Part shown: positions 23,012 through 33,059 of the stretch, piece by piece
Numbering within the stretch: the first letter of the stretch is position 1
Layout of the letters: every line of letters begins with the position of its first letter
Assembly (NCBI GenBank): GCA_963932465.1
Contig: OZ010794.1
Span: 214,595,748-214,659,747, forward strand
DNA from: Maratus speciosus
Taxonomy: Eukaryota; Arthropoda; Arachnida; Araneae; Salticidae
DNA length: 64,000 nucleotides
Reading direction: 5' to 3'
Translations under genes and position numbers: made by a program
The notes under the pieces: model-generated
Databases searched by the model: none
Told to the model about the DNA's origin: nothing
Seen by the model: the letters and a program-made list of their open reading frames with translations, nothing else

Positions 23012-23744
23012 TCATTTCAATATAAAATCACTAAATATGTTTCAAATAATGTATATGTGACAAATAATGTAGGCAGATTATTATTTCTTGTTTTTTGTCA
23101 TATTTAAACACTAAGAGTGTCTTTTATCTTGTGAATTTTTAAAATCAAGAATTTTGTCAAAAATAATGTGTTAATCAAAAATTTATTATTAACCGAAGGC
23201 AGGGTGTTATTGCTTTTTTTTTTAATTGTACGTAAAAATATCTTTTAAATGGTTATAAAATAAAAATAGTGAAAATATGAGAAAAAATTAGCAAAGTTTT
23301 GGGAAAATGCCACGAGTTGCCATTAATGATTGTTCAATTTTCAAAGGCCTCGTTTTATATATAAAATCATATTCCAATAACTAATAAAGAATCGTCTTCG
23401 AATAATTTAAGCAAGGTAAATAAAATAAGTAGATTATGAAAAAATATTGCTGTAATGTTAAAAAATATTTAAATGTGTCTAAAAAATTGTATAATCTTTG
23501 AAATCAAAAATATTTTACAAAAAATATTGAAATTATTAAAAAATCTTTATCAATCAGAGGCGGAGTTTCTATGACTAATTTTTTCATTTTAAATTGTACA
23601 TAATACTACATTATAACTGGATCTGAAATAAAAATAGTGGGATTTTGGCTGGTTTTAGTAGTACATAAATCATATTTAAAATTATCAATATTTTCAGATG
23701 TAAAATCTATCCAATGTATCATCCCTGGAAATATTTTTATTTAT

Positions 23745-23949
23745 GGCTAATTCCATGGGTTTTGGTAGTGTAAGTCACATAGCGAATAACTGAAATCCTC
23801 GTTGGCCACCGTTATTTTCGAAAGGTTTTCTCGCCTTATTCAATGAATGAGATATCACCGATAAACTAAGTGACATTTTCCGTTCTAAAATACTGGTAGC
23901 CAAAAATCACAGCCTGTGACTTACACTACAAGTATGTATGGAATTAGCC
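23745..23949. mobile_element. Fold-back MITE, GGCTAATTCCAT ends
   Basis: Left GGCTAATTCCAT ... TAGTGTAAGTCACA is mirrored by TGTGACTTACACTA ... ATGGAATTAGCC. The middle carries TCTCGCCTTATTCAATG, a trace of the shared core. Lies within the centre of the 4.3-kb element. Confidence 0.7.
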
Positions 23950-24352
23950 TTATACATTTATTTTATTTTTCAAATTATCTTTTATGTTCGTTTCTTAAGG
24001 AAAAAAAAATAAACAATATTGTTTTTTAGTAAAACTTCTAGGGCGAAGAGCAATTATCCCTTTCCAGAAAAGAGAAAAATCACTAGCTCCTCACCGCCCA
24101 ATAGAAATTTTCAAAATGACCTTTAAACTCACATTTGGCTATTAATATTGAAAATTTAGCATTGAGCTGCTAATATTGAAAAAAAAATACCAAATTTCAC
24201 TCCTGAAGAAAATTTTGACATATTGTGCTTTAAATATATGCAAAAAATGCATAATCCATTATATTTACATCTTTTAAATAACTGTATCTAAAAAATTATT
24301 TAAAACTTAATAAGTTGCACTTTTGTAACTTTATTCAGTTTCTAATGATATG

Positions 24353-24531
24353 TACCGTAATTTCGGGTGTATAGCCCGCAGATCAAATAATTCAGTTTGG
24401 ACCCATAAATTTTACTCAGTATTTGAAGACCAATATTTACTGTTATCTAAAAAGTTACATTTTATTTTACAAAATTTCTGGGTCGAAACACGATTGTTTG
24501 ATCCGCAAGCTATACACCGGAAATTACGGTA
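24353..24531. mobile_element. TA-flanked fold-back MITE
   Basis: Ends TACCGTAATTTCGGGTGTAT and, inverted, TACCGTAATTTCCGGTGTAT; pairing continues through GATCAAA. TA-type target. The 60- and 106-codon frames overlapping it are chance frames. Confidence 0.75.
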
Positions 24532-26490
24532 ATTTGATTTATTTCATCACAATATTGCTGAAAGATGGATTTTCAAAACATATATGTGTGTATATATATC
24601 CCTGTTCTCAAACAAATTATTTAAAAATTATTCATTTATGTTTAATAAAGCATATATATATTGTTTATACACTTACAGAAAATACATATAGTAAATTTTA
24701 TGATATTATGTCAATAATGTCTAAAAGTAAAGAACTTATCTAATAGTCTGTAACGAAAAATTTAACATCTGGTGTAATGACAACAAAATTTTCTAATTGT
24801 TTTACTTAATATTTATGAATGAAAAAAGCTTACATGTTTATATTTTATTGAAGTACAGGTGAAAATGTCACAAAGACATTCCTATCTCAACAACCACTAA
24901 GGATGTCACATTCACACTACAGCTGATTTTTTCTCTTTTTGATCTTTTGGATTTGATTTCAGAAGGTAATGAATTAATTACTTTTGTTAGAAGTGTCATT
25001 GCAGTCAGCATATTAGGTTCACTATTTTTTTTTTATAATTTGTTTTGATTGACTCGATGAACAACAACATTTAAAGGGACCATTTCATAAATTTTCAATT
25101 AAAAGCTGATTTATAAATTCATTATGTTGTTTAGTTATTATTATCGTCTTAAAATAATAAGTTGATATTAAGATTTTTAAATGTAGTTTATTTATTATTT
25201 GAACAAATGAAAGCATTTTTCAGTAAGAGTGGGCTGTTGATTTTAAGTCGGCTATTGAGCAATTTAGTGTTGGTAAAGGAACTGGTACTATTTAATTTAA
25301 TTTTTATTGCTGTAAATAATATTTGTTATTTTATTATTGTATGTATTATATTTAAGCAAGAGTAGCAATACGCGATATTGTAGTCATTATAGTACATCTT
25401 AGCATGAAAAGCTTCAATATTTATCATTAAACATTCACATTTTATGAAAATTTTGTTAAAATTGCTCATATTTTCACTATTTTTATTTTATAACTAATGA
25501 AAAGATATTTTTACGTACAATTAAAAAAAGTAATAACAGCCTGCCTTTGGTTAATAATAAATTTTTGATTAACACATTATTTTTCACAAAATTCTTGATT
25601 TTAAGAATTCACAAGATTAAACACACTCTTAGCGTTTAAACATGACAAATAACAATAAATAATAATCTGCCTACATTATTTGTCACATATACATTATTTG
25701 AAACTTATTTAGTGATTTTATATTGAAATGACTTTTTTTATGCAGTCTTTGAATATAGATCTGTCATTAAAAACATTTAAAAATATTTTCAAAATTTAGA
25801 TATTTTTTTTATCTTAAAAAATATTCTACTTAGGATCAAGGAAATTAAAGGTGATTACGTCTTAAAATTAGCTATAAACATACCCAGTTTCACTGAAATT
25901 TGTGACAGTGAATTAAATGTCTTAGGTGAACTGACATGAAATGACTCTGCTTGATTTAATTTGAAATACGCCTCAAAATATTTTTAAATAGGAAATACTA
26001 CTAAAAATACCCCAAATCCCACTATTTTTTATTTCAGAATCAGGTAAAGGACACCTTTAAGCATATCTCCCACAAGAAATAAATTTAATGAAAATACCGC
26101 CTTTTGTTGATAATGCTATTTTAGTTAATGAATTATTTTTCATAAAAAAAATCACGACTTCAAAGATTAAACATTTTTTTAGACAAACTTAAAATGTTAT
26201 AGGCGTAACAGAATTTTTTTTTCATAAACTGCGTAACCTATATATTATGCATAAATTATTTGAAGATAATTTGTGGAATAGATATTGAAATATGATCATA
26301 TTTATGTCATGCTACATTTGAAAATCGAGCAGTCAAGAATGCCAACTGACGGCAGTTATTCAAAATTTTGACAATTTGTTTATAACAACAAACAACAAAC
26401 TATCTTAATAAAAGGAACAAACACACGCACTTTCATCAAAATCTGTTATGGTGGGTTACATGCCTGCCTGAACTGACATGGAATGACCCG

Positions 26491-26835
26491 CCGGGAACCC
26501 ACATGCGGAAAAATACGACGGAATTGGACAGCGGAACGGCAAATTGACCCCATATTTGTCGCGTACAAATGCGAAAACGCAGCGGAATTGTAGTTAAACA
26601 TGTTTTAACTTTTTCCGTTTTCCGCGAAGGCATCTGTAGAAATCAACCTATAAGAGCGCTTCTCACTATTTCGTTACTTGTTCTCACGTGCAGCTGATTT
26701 TTTTCTTTTTCTGAAAACATAGCCAGGCCAGCGAAAAACGCAAGTGCGATTCTCATTTCCAAGTCGGAAATTTGGCGTAGTGGAAAATTTACCGCTGCAG
26801 ATTTCCGTCTTATTTTTCCGCATGTGGGTTCCCTG
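26491..26835. mobile_element. Fold-back element, GGGAACCCACATGCGG ends
   Basis: Left GGGAACCCACATGCGGAAAA is mirrored exactly at 26815-26834, with further pairing through GACGGAA. GC-richer than its surroundings. It abuts the right end of the 4.3-kb palindrome and the orphan open frame. Target duplication unresolved. Confidence 0.7.
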
Positions 26836-26837
26836 CT

Positions 26838-27344
26838 TTATGAGCGACAAGAAACACCTTTCCAACCCTCGGCAGCGGTGTCATCGTCAAGACGACGCTT
26901 GCTCGTGGCTGGTTGTACGGTAGATGTTTCTACCATATCTACATTAGAGCTCTTCTCCTCAGGGGGGAGGGCCGTATCCTCAGGGAAATCATAATATAAA
27001 GAGAGGCCACTCACCCGAAGGCTAGTTACTACCTCATCAGATATCAGCTGCTGTCTGACCATAATGGTAGCTTTCTTCACCTCTAGGGAAGTCAGTGTAG
27101 CAGAATCCTCACTATCGACTTGCTTCATTCGCTTTTCGACAATATCAAGTTCTAGACCCGCATATTTTTGCGCTGTCCGGTAGTATTCCAAGAGAATGTT
27201 CTTTGTTTTATTATCCAGAGAACCGGCATCAATCTCCTTTTTGAGAATTGCCTCTCGAACTGTTTTAGCTTCCGTGAACAGAGATCTTCTGGAACATAAG
27301 AAAATTGTGCCGTCCCCATGTTGAATAAAAATATCAAGTAGCCG
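26838..27344 (-). CDS. Unidentified 168-codon open frame, probable exon or gene fragment
   Basis: The minus-strand frame runs from just after an in-frame TGA (27345-27347) to a TAA at 26838-26840 without interruption. It is clearly richer in G+C than the surroundings. The reading includes ITRLL-free start RLLDIFIQHGDGTIF, then a charged, helix-prone middle (KTVREAILKKEIDAGSLDNK; LELDIVEKRMKQVDSED) and an acidic, low-complexity tail (SKRRLDDDTAAEGW). There is no ATG before about residue 70, so it is likely an exon, a 5'-truncated fragment or part of a mobile element's gag-like region. I do not recognise the family. Frames of 61 and 117 codons on this strand are a different frame and the 3' part of this one. 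No convincing splice acceptor was found at the 5' edge. Confidence 0.4.
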   Translation of the reverse strand, partial: RLLDIFIQHGDGTIFLCSRRSLFTEAKTVREAILKKEIDAGSLDNKTKNILLEYYRTAQKYAGLELDIVEKRMKQVDSEDSATLTSLEVKKATIMVRQQLISDEVVTSLRVSGLSLYYDFPEDTALPPEEKSSNVDMVETSTVQPATSKRRLDDDTAAEGWKGVSCRS

Positions 27345-27394
27345 TCAAACAGCTAAATCTGTCATTATTTAATGACAGATACTAATACTAATAC

Positions 27395-27505
27395 AGAATA
27401 CTAAAATATAGCCAATTTCCCTATTTTATAAAACTGGTGTGAATCAAACAATCTGAGTAAAAGACTCAGCCCGTGAATATGATGGGAGCGAGATTTAAGG
27501 GGTTA
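27395..27505 (+). mobile_element. TTAA element fragment, family T8
   Basis: Matches the right half of the element at 31517-31731 (ACTAAAATATAGCCAATTTC, GAGTAAAAGAC, CAGCCCG, TTTAAGGGGTTAA). The left half is absent. Confidence 0.7.
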
Positions 27506-27509
27506 AAAT

Positions 27510-27612
27510 ATTTCTTTACCTGATTTAAAACATTTTTGTAATTGGAACTATATGTCTATGACGAACGGTTTAGGAATTAGCCATTGGACACCGTTGAGAC
27601 CGGACACCCTGT
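27510..27612. mobile_element. Orphan right end of a TA element
   Basis: Ends GACCGGACACCCTGTA; inverted, this reads TACAGGGTGTCCGGTC, the CAGGGTG-type terminus seen on the DD41D element. No matching left end was found nearby. Confidence 0.45.
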
Positions 27613-27953
27613 ATATATGTATATATATATATATAATATATATATATATATAAATGTGCGTCTGTGTGGTAAATAGTGAATCCCGCAAATTAACCTAGAA
27701 ATGCTCTTCCACTCCAGTCCTTTCTCTTAGCTTTCATTATCTTAATTAATCACAAAACATTTCAGAAAAATATGTTATGAAAAATTACAAGAAATTATTA
27801 GTGGGGAAGAACATGTCGAGTTTGAATAGTAGTGTCTGTCAATGATATACACACAAAACTTATATATAGAGACAGAGATGGAGATAGAGATAGATAGATA
27901 GGTAAGCAGATACCTATAGAGATTGATAGTTAAATATTCTGTCTTGAAATGGA
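27613..27953. other. AT microsatellite and AT-rich stretch
   Basis: (AT)n tracts at about 27614-27653 and a GATA/GAGATA-rich patch at about 27866-27930. The 61-codon minus-strand frame is this low-complexity sequence. Confidence 0.6.
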
Positions 27954-28161
27954 TTAACACTAGAATGGCGGGAAATTTTACTCAAGTTTTATAAAAATAT
28001 TTCACATCAGAATTTTTGCTTAAAAATATTTAACTTATTTATTTAAGTTATTTTTGGGCAGCATATATTAATCTTATATTTTAAAAAGTTTTCTGGTTCG
28101 AATCGACATGTATTCACTTGGCAAGGGTCAAAATGACCCCTCGCCGCCGTTCTAGTGTTAA
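27954..28161 (+). mobile_element. TTAA element, family T2 copy 1
   Basis: 208 bp. Ends CACTAGAATGGCGGG and, inverted, CACTAGAACGGCGGCG, TTAA outside both. Subterminal hairpin GGGTCAAAATGACCC at 28125-28139. Interior resembles T1 (CTCAAGTTTTATAAAA; TTTTCTGGTTCGAAT), so T1 and T2 are related. The DD41D element starts 13 bp downstream. Confidence 0.85.
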
Positions 28162-28176
28162 GCATTTAAAAAAATA

Positions 28177-28735
28177 CAAGGTGTTCCGTTAAAGGGGTCC
28201 AATATTAATAGGTGTAATAGAGGAGATCACACGGAGCATAAATCAGCATATAATGCCTGGCCGGATCTCAATAATTTTCAAGTTACAGCAAATAGAATGA
28301 AAAATCGGAAATTTGTAAAAAAAACCTCATTGCTAAACTATCGATAATGCTACATAAAAACGAAGCACATATTTAGAAAGAGCAGAAGAAATCCTACAAA
28401 ATGACATAAGTTGTTTTAGAATATTGAGAATTAATGGCGAGTTACAAGCTCTGAAACAGTGAAAAAATACAAAATCAAATATTTAGCAAAATAGTTAATC
28501 GTTAATTCCAAAAATGCAACTCTACCTACATCAAGGAAAATGTTATAAAATTTGGTGCATTCCGAAAGCTTTCGAAGAAGCTGACAATAAACCATATCAG
28601 TTTAATTGTATGGGAGAAATCAAGCAGTTCCCTAGTTACAACTCTGTACTGTTGCACGCTCGGAAACGGCGAAACTCCGCCCATGACGATTGTAAACACC
28701 CCGTTTTAATATCTTTCAATTATACATTTCTGATC
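28177..28735 (+). repeat. Left terminal inverted repeat of the DD41D element
   Basis: Pairs with 30595-31155. Strong blocks: ATAGAGGAGATCACA, GTTACAGCAAATAGAATGAA, CATTGCTAAACTATCGATAA, ACGAAGCACATATTTAGAAA. The 103-codon frame at 28514-28825 lies in this repeat and is not a gene. Confidence 0.85.
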
Positions 28736-28995
28736 AACCTCTATCAATACCCTTTCATTATTCAGTCTGGTCAAGTGAATGACATATTGTGCAGCTCTCG
28801 CCTTGTCTTAAAGCAAACTCCGTGACTGCTGCGTTTCCTCCATGAACTTTCAGGATGATGAAGAAGAAGTACTTTTTATGCAAATTTTCTATGTGTATAG
28901 GAAGAAAAGTGTAATAAAACAGCAGTCATCAGTGGGCGTTATGTTAAAGGGAGGCTGTTGTAAGTGGGATTGTAGTAAGTTGATGTATAATAATT

Positions 28996-30072
28996 ATGCC
29001 GGAATACTCTAACGAAGAATATGCGGACATGCATCTGATGTACGGGCAAGCTCATGGAAATGCATGTATAGCACAGCGCATGTACCGTGAGCAATTTCCA
29101 AGGAGACGTTGCCCAAGTTCGAAACTCTTCATAAAAATCGATAGACGATTACGGGAGACTGGATCGTTTAATACAGCAAGCATTGATGCAGGGAAACCTC
29201 TACATGTACGAACACCTGCAATGGAAGAAGATGTACAGAATATTTTTAAAGATAACCCCTCCACGAGTACACGAGCTGCTGCGTCTGAAGTCGGTGTTTC
29301 TCACCAAAGTGTGTGGCGTGTTCTGCGTGCAGAAAACATGCACCCCTTTCATGTGCAGCAGGTACAACTGTTATCAGTAACAGATTGTGCTCATCGGACA
29401 GAATTCGTACGCTGGTTGCTTAATGTAACAGAAAATAATCCACAATTTTTGGAAAATATTTTATTTACTGATGAAGCAACATTTAAGAGAGAGGGCGTGG
29501 TAAACACGCACAATATGCACACATGGTCATATACAAATCCGCACACTGTTTTCCCGTCGAACGCACAACAAAAGTTCAGTGTGAACATATGGGCAGGTGT
29601 CCTCGGCGATTATCTCATAGGACCATATTTACACCCAGATGTACTCAATGGCAGTACGTACTTGGTTTTCCTACGGGATATCTTACCGCAGTTACTGCAA
29701 AATGTGCCTGCAACATTGCGCCACAATATGTGGTTTATGCACGATGGCGCACCGGCACATTTTTTCATAGGTGTTCGCAATCACCTCAATTCAACATATC
29801 CTGGGAAATGGATTGGACGCAGTGGACCTGTTGCTTGGCCTGCACGCTCTCCAGACCTCAATCCGTTAGACTTTTTTGTTTGGGGACACCTTAAATCGCT
29901 GGTGTATGAAACGCCTGTGGATACACCGGAGGATTTACTAGCGCGAATCGTTGTCGCTGCAGGAGACATTCCCAACTCCGTCGGAGTTTTTCGGCGTGTT
30001 CGCCAATCTTTACGACGTCGCTGTCGGCTGTGCGATTCTGTTAATGGGCGCAACTACGAACACCTATTATAA
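28996..30072 (+). CDS. DD41D Tc1/mariner-superfamily transposase
   Basis: 358 residues with no intron or frameshift, the usual size for the family. Cut-and-paste DNA transposase that binds the inverted repeats and integrates at TA. Residues ~4-55 form a first helix-turn-helix of the kind common in insect transposase-like proteins (YSNEEYADMH...); residues ~75-115 form a second (RAAASEVGVSHQSVWRVL). A GKP linker (residues 66-68) sits between them. Catalytic residues read as D159 (LFTDEATF), D250 (WFMHDGAPAHF) and D292 (PDLNPLDFFVWG), leaving 41 residues between the second and third aspartates: a DD41D signature. I chose the ATG at 28996 because the first helix-turn-helix begins directly after it; an upstream ATG at 28982 is out of frame and short. 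Antisense frames of 65-90 codons here are shadows. Activity is inferred from intactness only. Confidence 0.93.
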   Translation: MPEYSNEEYADMHLMYGQAHGNACIAQRMYREQFPRRRCPSSKLFIKIDRRLRETGSFNTASIDAGKPLHVRTPAMEEDVQNIFKDNPSTSTRAAASEVGVSHQSVWRVLRAENMHPFHVQQVQLLSVTDCAHRTEFVRWLLNVTENNPQFLENILFTDEATFKREGVVNTHNMHTWSYTNPHTVFPSNAQQKFSVNIWAGVLGDYLIGPYLHPDVLNGSTYLVFLRDILPQLLQNVPATLRHNMWFMHDGAPAHFFIGVRNHLNSTYPGKWIGRSGPVAWPARSPDLNPLDFFVWGHLKSLVYETPVDTPEDLLARIVVAAGDIPNSVGVFRRVRQSLRRRCRLCDSVNGRNYEHLL

Positions 30073-30308
30073 TAATGTCCGTTCGTCTGCCTTCCGACAT
30101 TGAACTGTGCAGCGCAGGCCAGAAGACTATGCTTCACATATGTCATAAAGTACGTGGAATGTAATTCTTTATTTGTCATTTTTCTTTTATTTTCAACACT
30201 TTTTGGCACAGTATTTTGTAAGTCACAGACTGTGGTGTACTCAAATTGTAAATTACAAAGTTTGTATGAATTAATTTAAAATTTAGTGTCTTTTTTAAAT
30301 TTATAATT

Positions 30309-30314
30309 AATAAA
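30309..30314 (+). terminator. Candidate polyadenylation signal of the transposase gene
   Basis: AATAAA lies 237 bases after the stop codon, upstream of the right inverted repeat. Such hexamers are frequent in AT-rich DNA, so support is modest. Confidence 0.35.
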
Positions 30315-30594
30315 ATTATTATGCTATTTGTTATTATTATTTCCTATCATAAATTATGATGCACATATACATACAATAATTGTCCATGTAAAACATGTAC
30401 TGAAACTTCTTGCATAGTTACAAATCGCAATATTTTTAATTATTTCCGAATTTTCACCACCAGTTTAATTTTAAAGAATTTAACTTAAGCTTTATATCAA
30501 TAAAAGACCACTTTAAAATGTAGACTATTATTGTAAAGTTATTTTGGTTCATTCAACTCTTGAATAATTAAAAGTGTTGCATCTCAGAAGAAGC

Positions 30595-31155
30595 ATGATC
30601 GAAAATGTATAGTTGAGAGTAATTAAAAAGGCGGTGTTTCCAATCGTGATGGGCGGAGTTTAACCTTTGCTAGTGTCAAAGAAAGCGGAGTTGTAACTAA
30701 GAAACTGATTATTTTCTCCCACACAATTAAACCGATATGGTTCATTGTAAGCTTTTTCGAAAGTTTTCGGAATGGACCAAATTTTACTACATTTTCCTTG
30801 TTGTAGCTAGAGTTGTCTTTTTGAAATTAACGATTAACTATTTTGATGTATATTGGATTTCGTATTTTTTCACTGTTTCAGGGCTTGTAACTCGTCAATA
30901 AATAATGCTATTTTAATACAATTGATGTCATTTTGTAGGTTTTATTGTGCTCTTTCTAAATATGTGCTTCGTTTTTATGTAGCATTATCGATAGTTTAGC
31001 AATGAGGGTTCTTTTACAATTTTCCGAATTTTCATTCTATTTGCTGTAACTTGAAAACTATTGATATCCGACCAGGCTTTATATACTGATTTATGCTCCA
31101 TGTGATCTCCTCTATTACCCCTATTAATATTGGACCCCTTTAACGGAACACCCTG
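30595..31155 (-). repeat. Right terminal inverted repeat of the DD41D element
   Basis: Inverted partner of 28177-28735, ending CCCTG before TA. The 75-codon minus-strand frame at 30985-31212 is a reading of this repeat. Confidence 0.85.
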
Positions 31156-31205
31156 TATATTAACAAAAAATGATGTTGCGATTCTTCTTGCAGAAGAGTA
31201 ATTCA

Positions 31206-31351
31206 CAGGCATGTGATTTCCTCGTTTTTGGACACAGGTATTTTGTTAGAGAAAATGTCATTTTATTTAATCGGAACATTTTTGCGATTTAAGAGAACAC
31301 TATTTTCTCTAAGAATATATTGGTGTGCAAAAAGCGGAAATCACATGCCTG
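31206..31351. mobile_element. Fold-back MITE, CAGGCATG family copy 2
   Basis: 146 bp. CAGGCATGTGATTTCC at both ends (inverted), same inner sequence as 14691-14837 including TTTAATCGGAACATTTTTGC. ATTCA flanks both sides (31201-31205, 31352-31356). Confidence 0.85.
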
Positions 31352-31516
31352 ATTCATAAAGTCAAGAATTTAGTCTACCATGCTTCCGGGATTTAGTTCC
31401 AAATATCACTACAGTGGTTTTTAATCACGTTGCAGGCAATGAAAGTCCATTTCTTCACGCGTTGTAATAAAAATTAAAAATAATCCACAGGCTCTAAATT
31501 TAATCTTGCATTAGAA

Positions 31517-31731
31517 TTTTCCCTTAACGCTCGAATTAAATTACGGTTGAAAAATTCAAATTGCTTATTGGCACCACTTTTATGAAAAAGAAATATTCAC
31601 CTTATTTAATGGTAGGAAAAATGACACTAAAATATAGCCAATTTCACTATTTTTAAAACTGGTGGGAATCAAACAATTTGAGTAAAAGACACAGCCCGAG
31701 AATATAACGGAAGCGAGAATTAAGGGGTTAA
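31517..31731 (+). mobile_element. TTAA element, family T8
   Basis: Right end GCGAGAATTAAGGGGTTAA; left CCCTTAACGCTCG preceded by TTTT rather than TTAA. It holds CACCTTATTTAATGG, a version of the shared core. A right-half copy is at 27395-27505. Confidence 0.6.
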
Positions 31732-32050
31732 GGCAATTTTTAAATGTTTTTGAGTTTACATCCAGCAAAATATCCAATCAAGATGTTTACGGGTGACACC
31801 CGAGAAAGCAATTTAATATAGTTACACAAAAGGCGGTCAGAGAAGCTAAATTACTTAAAAATCATAGCCGCAAATTTTTCTTTTAAATTCCTTGTATTAT
31901 TGAAATTGGCGTACATACTAACTGTATAAATTAACTGTAACATATGGATAATTTCTTATTCAATGCTAAACTCGATAAGTAGCGAGCCTCAAGTCTAGCC
32001 AAATATACGTTACTCAAGAATTTTAATAACCCTAATGTGAATGCTTAAAT

Positions 32051-32200
32051 CAGGGGTGGCCAACTGTGACACACTATACCCCCACTAAAATTTTATAGTA
32101 ATAATTGCGTTATCTAACCATCGAATTTATGCGATTCAGGAAGTCGGTTATTTCTTTAATACAATAGTGGTATCCTGAGAGTTACAATTGGCCACTCCTT
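32051..32200. mobile_element. Fold-back MITE, hAT-like, relative of 3745-3893
   Basis: 150 bp starting CAGGGGTGGCCAACTGTG; the right end ACAATTGGCCACTCCTT is its diverged complement. Flanks GCTTAAAT and TCTTAAAT (7 of 8 match) nearly equal the target of the copy at 3745. Core CCCACTAAAATTTTATAG is present. Confidence 0.75.
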
Positions 32201-32239
32201 TCTTAAATAGACAACATTATGAGGAGATGCTACATTTTG

Positions 32240-32335
32240 CATAACTGCCAACATATTATGGGTTTTTTACCGCAAAAATTTTATAGTAAATTTTAACTTT
32301 ATAAATCGCATCATTTCGTTACTGTGTCAAACTTT
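32240..32335. mobile_element. Half fold-back MITE
   Basis: CATAACTGCCAACATATT, then ACCGCAAAAATTTTATAG and ATAAATCGC: the left half of the CATAGCTGCCA type (compare 15349). No right half was found. Confidence 0.45.
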
Positions 32336-32838
32336 TTGCTTATCAAGTTATATTAAATGTATGGTCTCTGAATTGAGTCTTTTTTTCATGGGGCTGGTAG
32401 CTTTTTTGCCTGTCCTGGACATTTATGTGGATCATATGAAACATTTTATTTTCTTCTACTAGTTATACTAACATTTTTTTCTTTTAAAAATTGTCTATCT
32501 TCTTAGCTTTTACTCTCTCTTTCTCGTGTCTACCAGCCGCGTTTAAACGCTCTTTTTTCTATGGCTCCCATTGCATTGTAACACGATATATTCTTAGCCT
32601 GGATGTAAAGTTGCCAAGCATCTAGGGAATCCACACACCTGCTTTATTGCTCCATTGTACCACAGTAGAATAGCATTGAGGGGTTACCTAGCTGTTAACA
32701 GTATAACACACAGTCTGAAGATTTAATGTCTTACTAATTAATGAGCCATTGGGAAGAAGTAAAGGTGTAGTTGTAAAAAACTACATAATAATTAAGAACA
32801 AATATTAAGGATGGAATCTAAAATTAAGAACTTAATTT

Positions 32839-33059
32839 TTAACCCGGGATTACACACGCAGAGTATGGCATACTCAAGGTGTGCACGTTTATTACATTTC
32901 TCACCACTAATTATTGCAAAGTAATCTTCAAATTATTTTATCGCGGAATGATGTGAGGAATGCCAACGATTAAATAAAATGACGATTTTTGTTTGAATTT
33001 ATTGGTGGCAAAGTGTTAATCGTACATATCCTGGATATGCGCGAGTATTTCCAGATTAA
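32839..33059. mobile_element. Probable diverged TTAA element
   Basis: TTAA at both ends with weakly paired termini (CCCGGGATTACACACGCA against TCTGGAAATACTCGCGCA) and CACCACTAATTATTG inside. Length 221 bp fits the group. Confidence 0.4.

Larger units (their letters stand above)
22168..26489. mobile_element. 4.3-kb palindromic element with module-built arms
   Basis: Arms of about 1.1 kb (22168-23310 and 25425-26489) are inverted copies of each other with frequent small differences. Each arm holds two related modules; modules open with CATTCCATGTCAGTT-like sequence and close with AAATAAAAATAGTGGGATTT. A third, incomplete module follows on the left (to about 23715). Shared inner landmarks include GGAGATATGCTTAAAGGTGT and GACAAATAATGTAGGCAGAT. 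The ~2-kb centre contains small fold-backs and no recognised protein. The layout resembles foldback-type transposons, but the family is unknown. Confidence 0.7.
28177..31155 (+). mobile_element. Complete Tc1/mariner-superfamily DD41D transposon with ~560-bp inverted repeats
   Basis: 2,979 bp flanked by TA (28175-28176, 31156-31157). Outer ends CAAGGTGTTCCGTTAAAGGG and, inverted, CAGGGTGTTCCGTTAAAGGG differ at two positions. Pairing continues for about 560 bp per side, to CTCCGCCCAT...ATTATACATTT, with more mismatches inward. Between the arms lies a single intronless transposase gene at 28996-30072 and a 3' region with AATAAA. With both ends, the TA duplication and an intact frame, it is a candidate autonomous copy, although the divergence between its arms argues against a very recent insertion. 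Confidence 0.9.

Noticed and set aside
24423..24743. 106-codon open frame
   Set aside because: AT-driven composition, overlaps the fold-back at 24353-24531, no recognisable domain.
28514..28825. 103-codon frame upstream of the transposase
   Set aside because: Lies mostly within the left inverted repeat of the DD41D element and resembles no protein.
29052..30053. Several 65-123-codon frames overlapping the transposase on both strands
   Set aside because: Shadows of the real coding frame, which has clear catalytic motifs.
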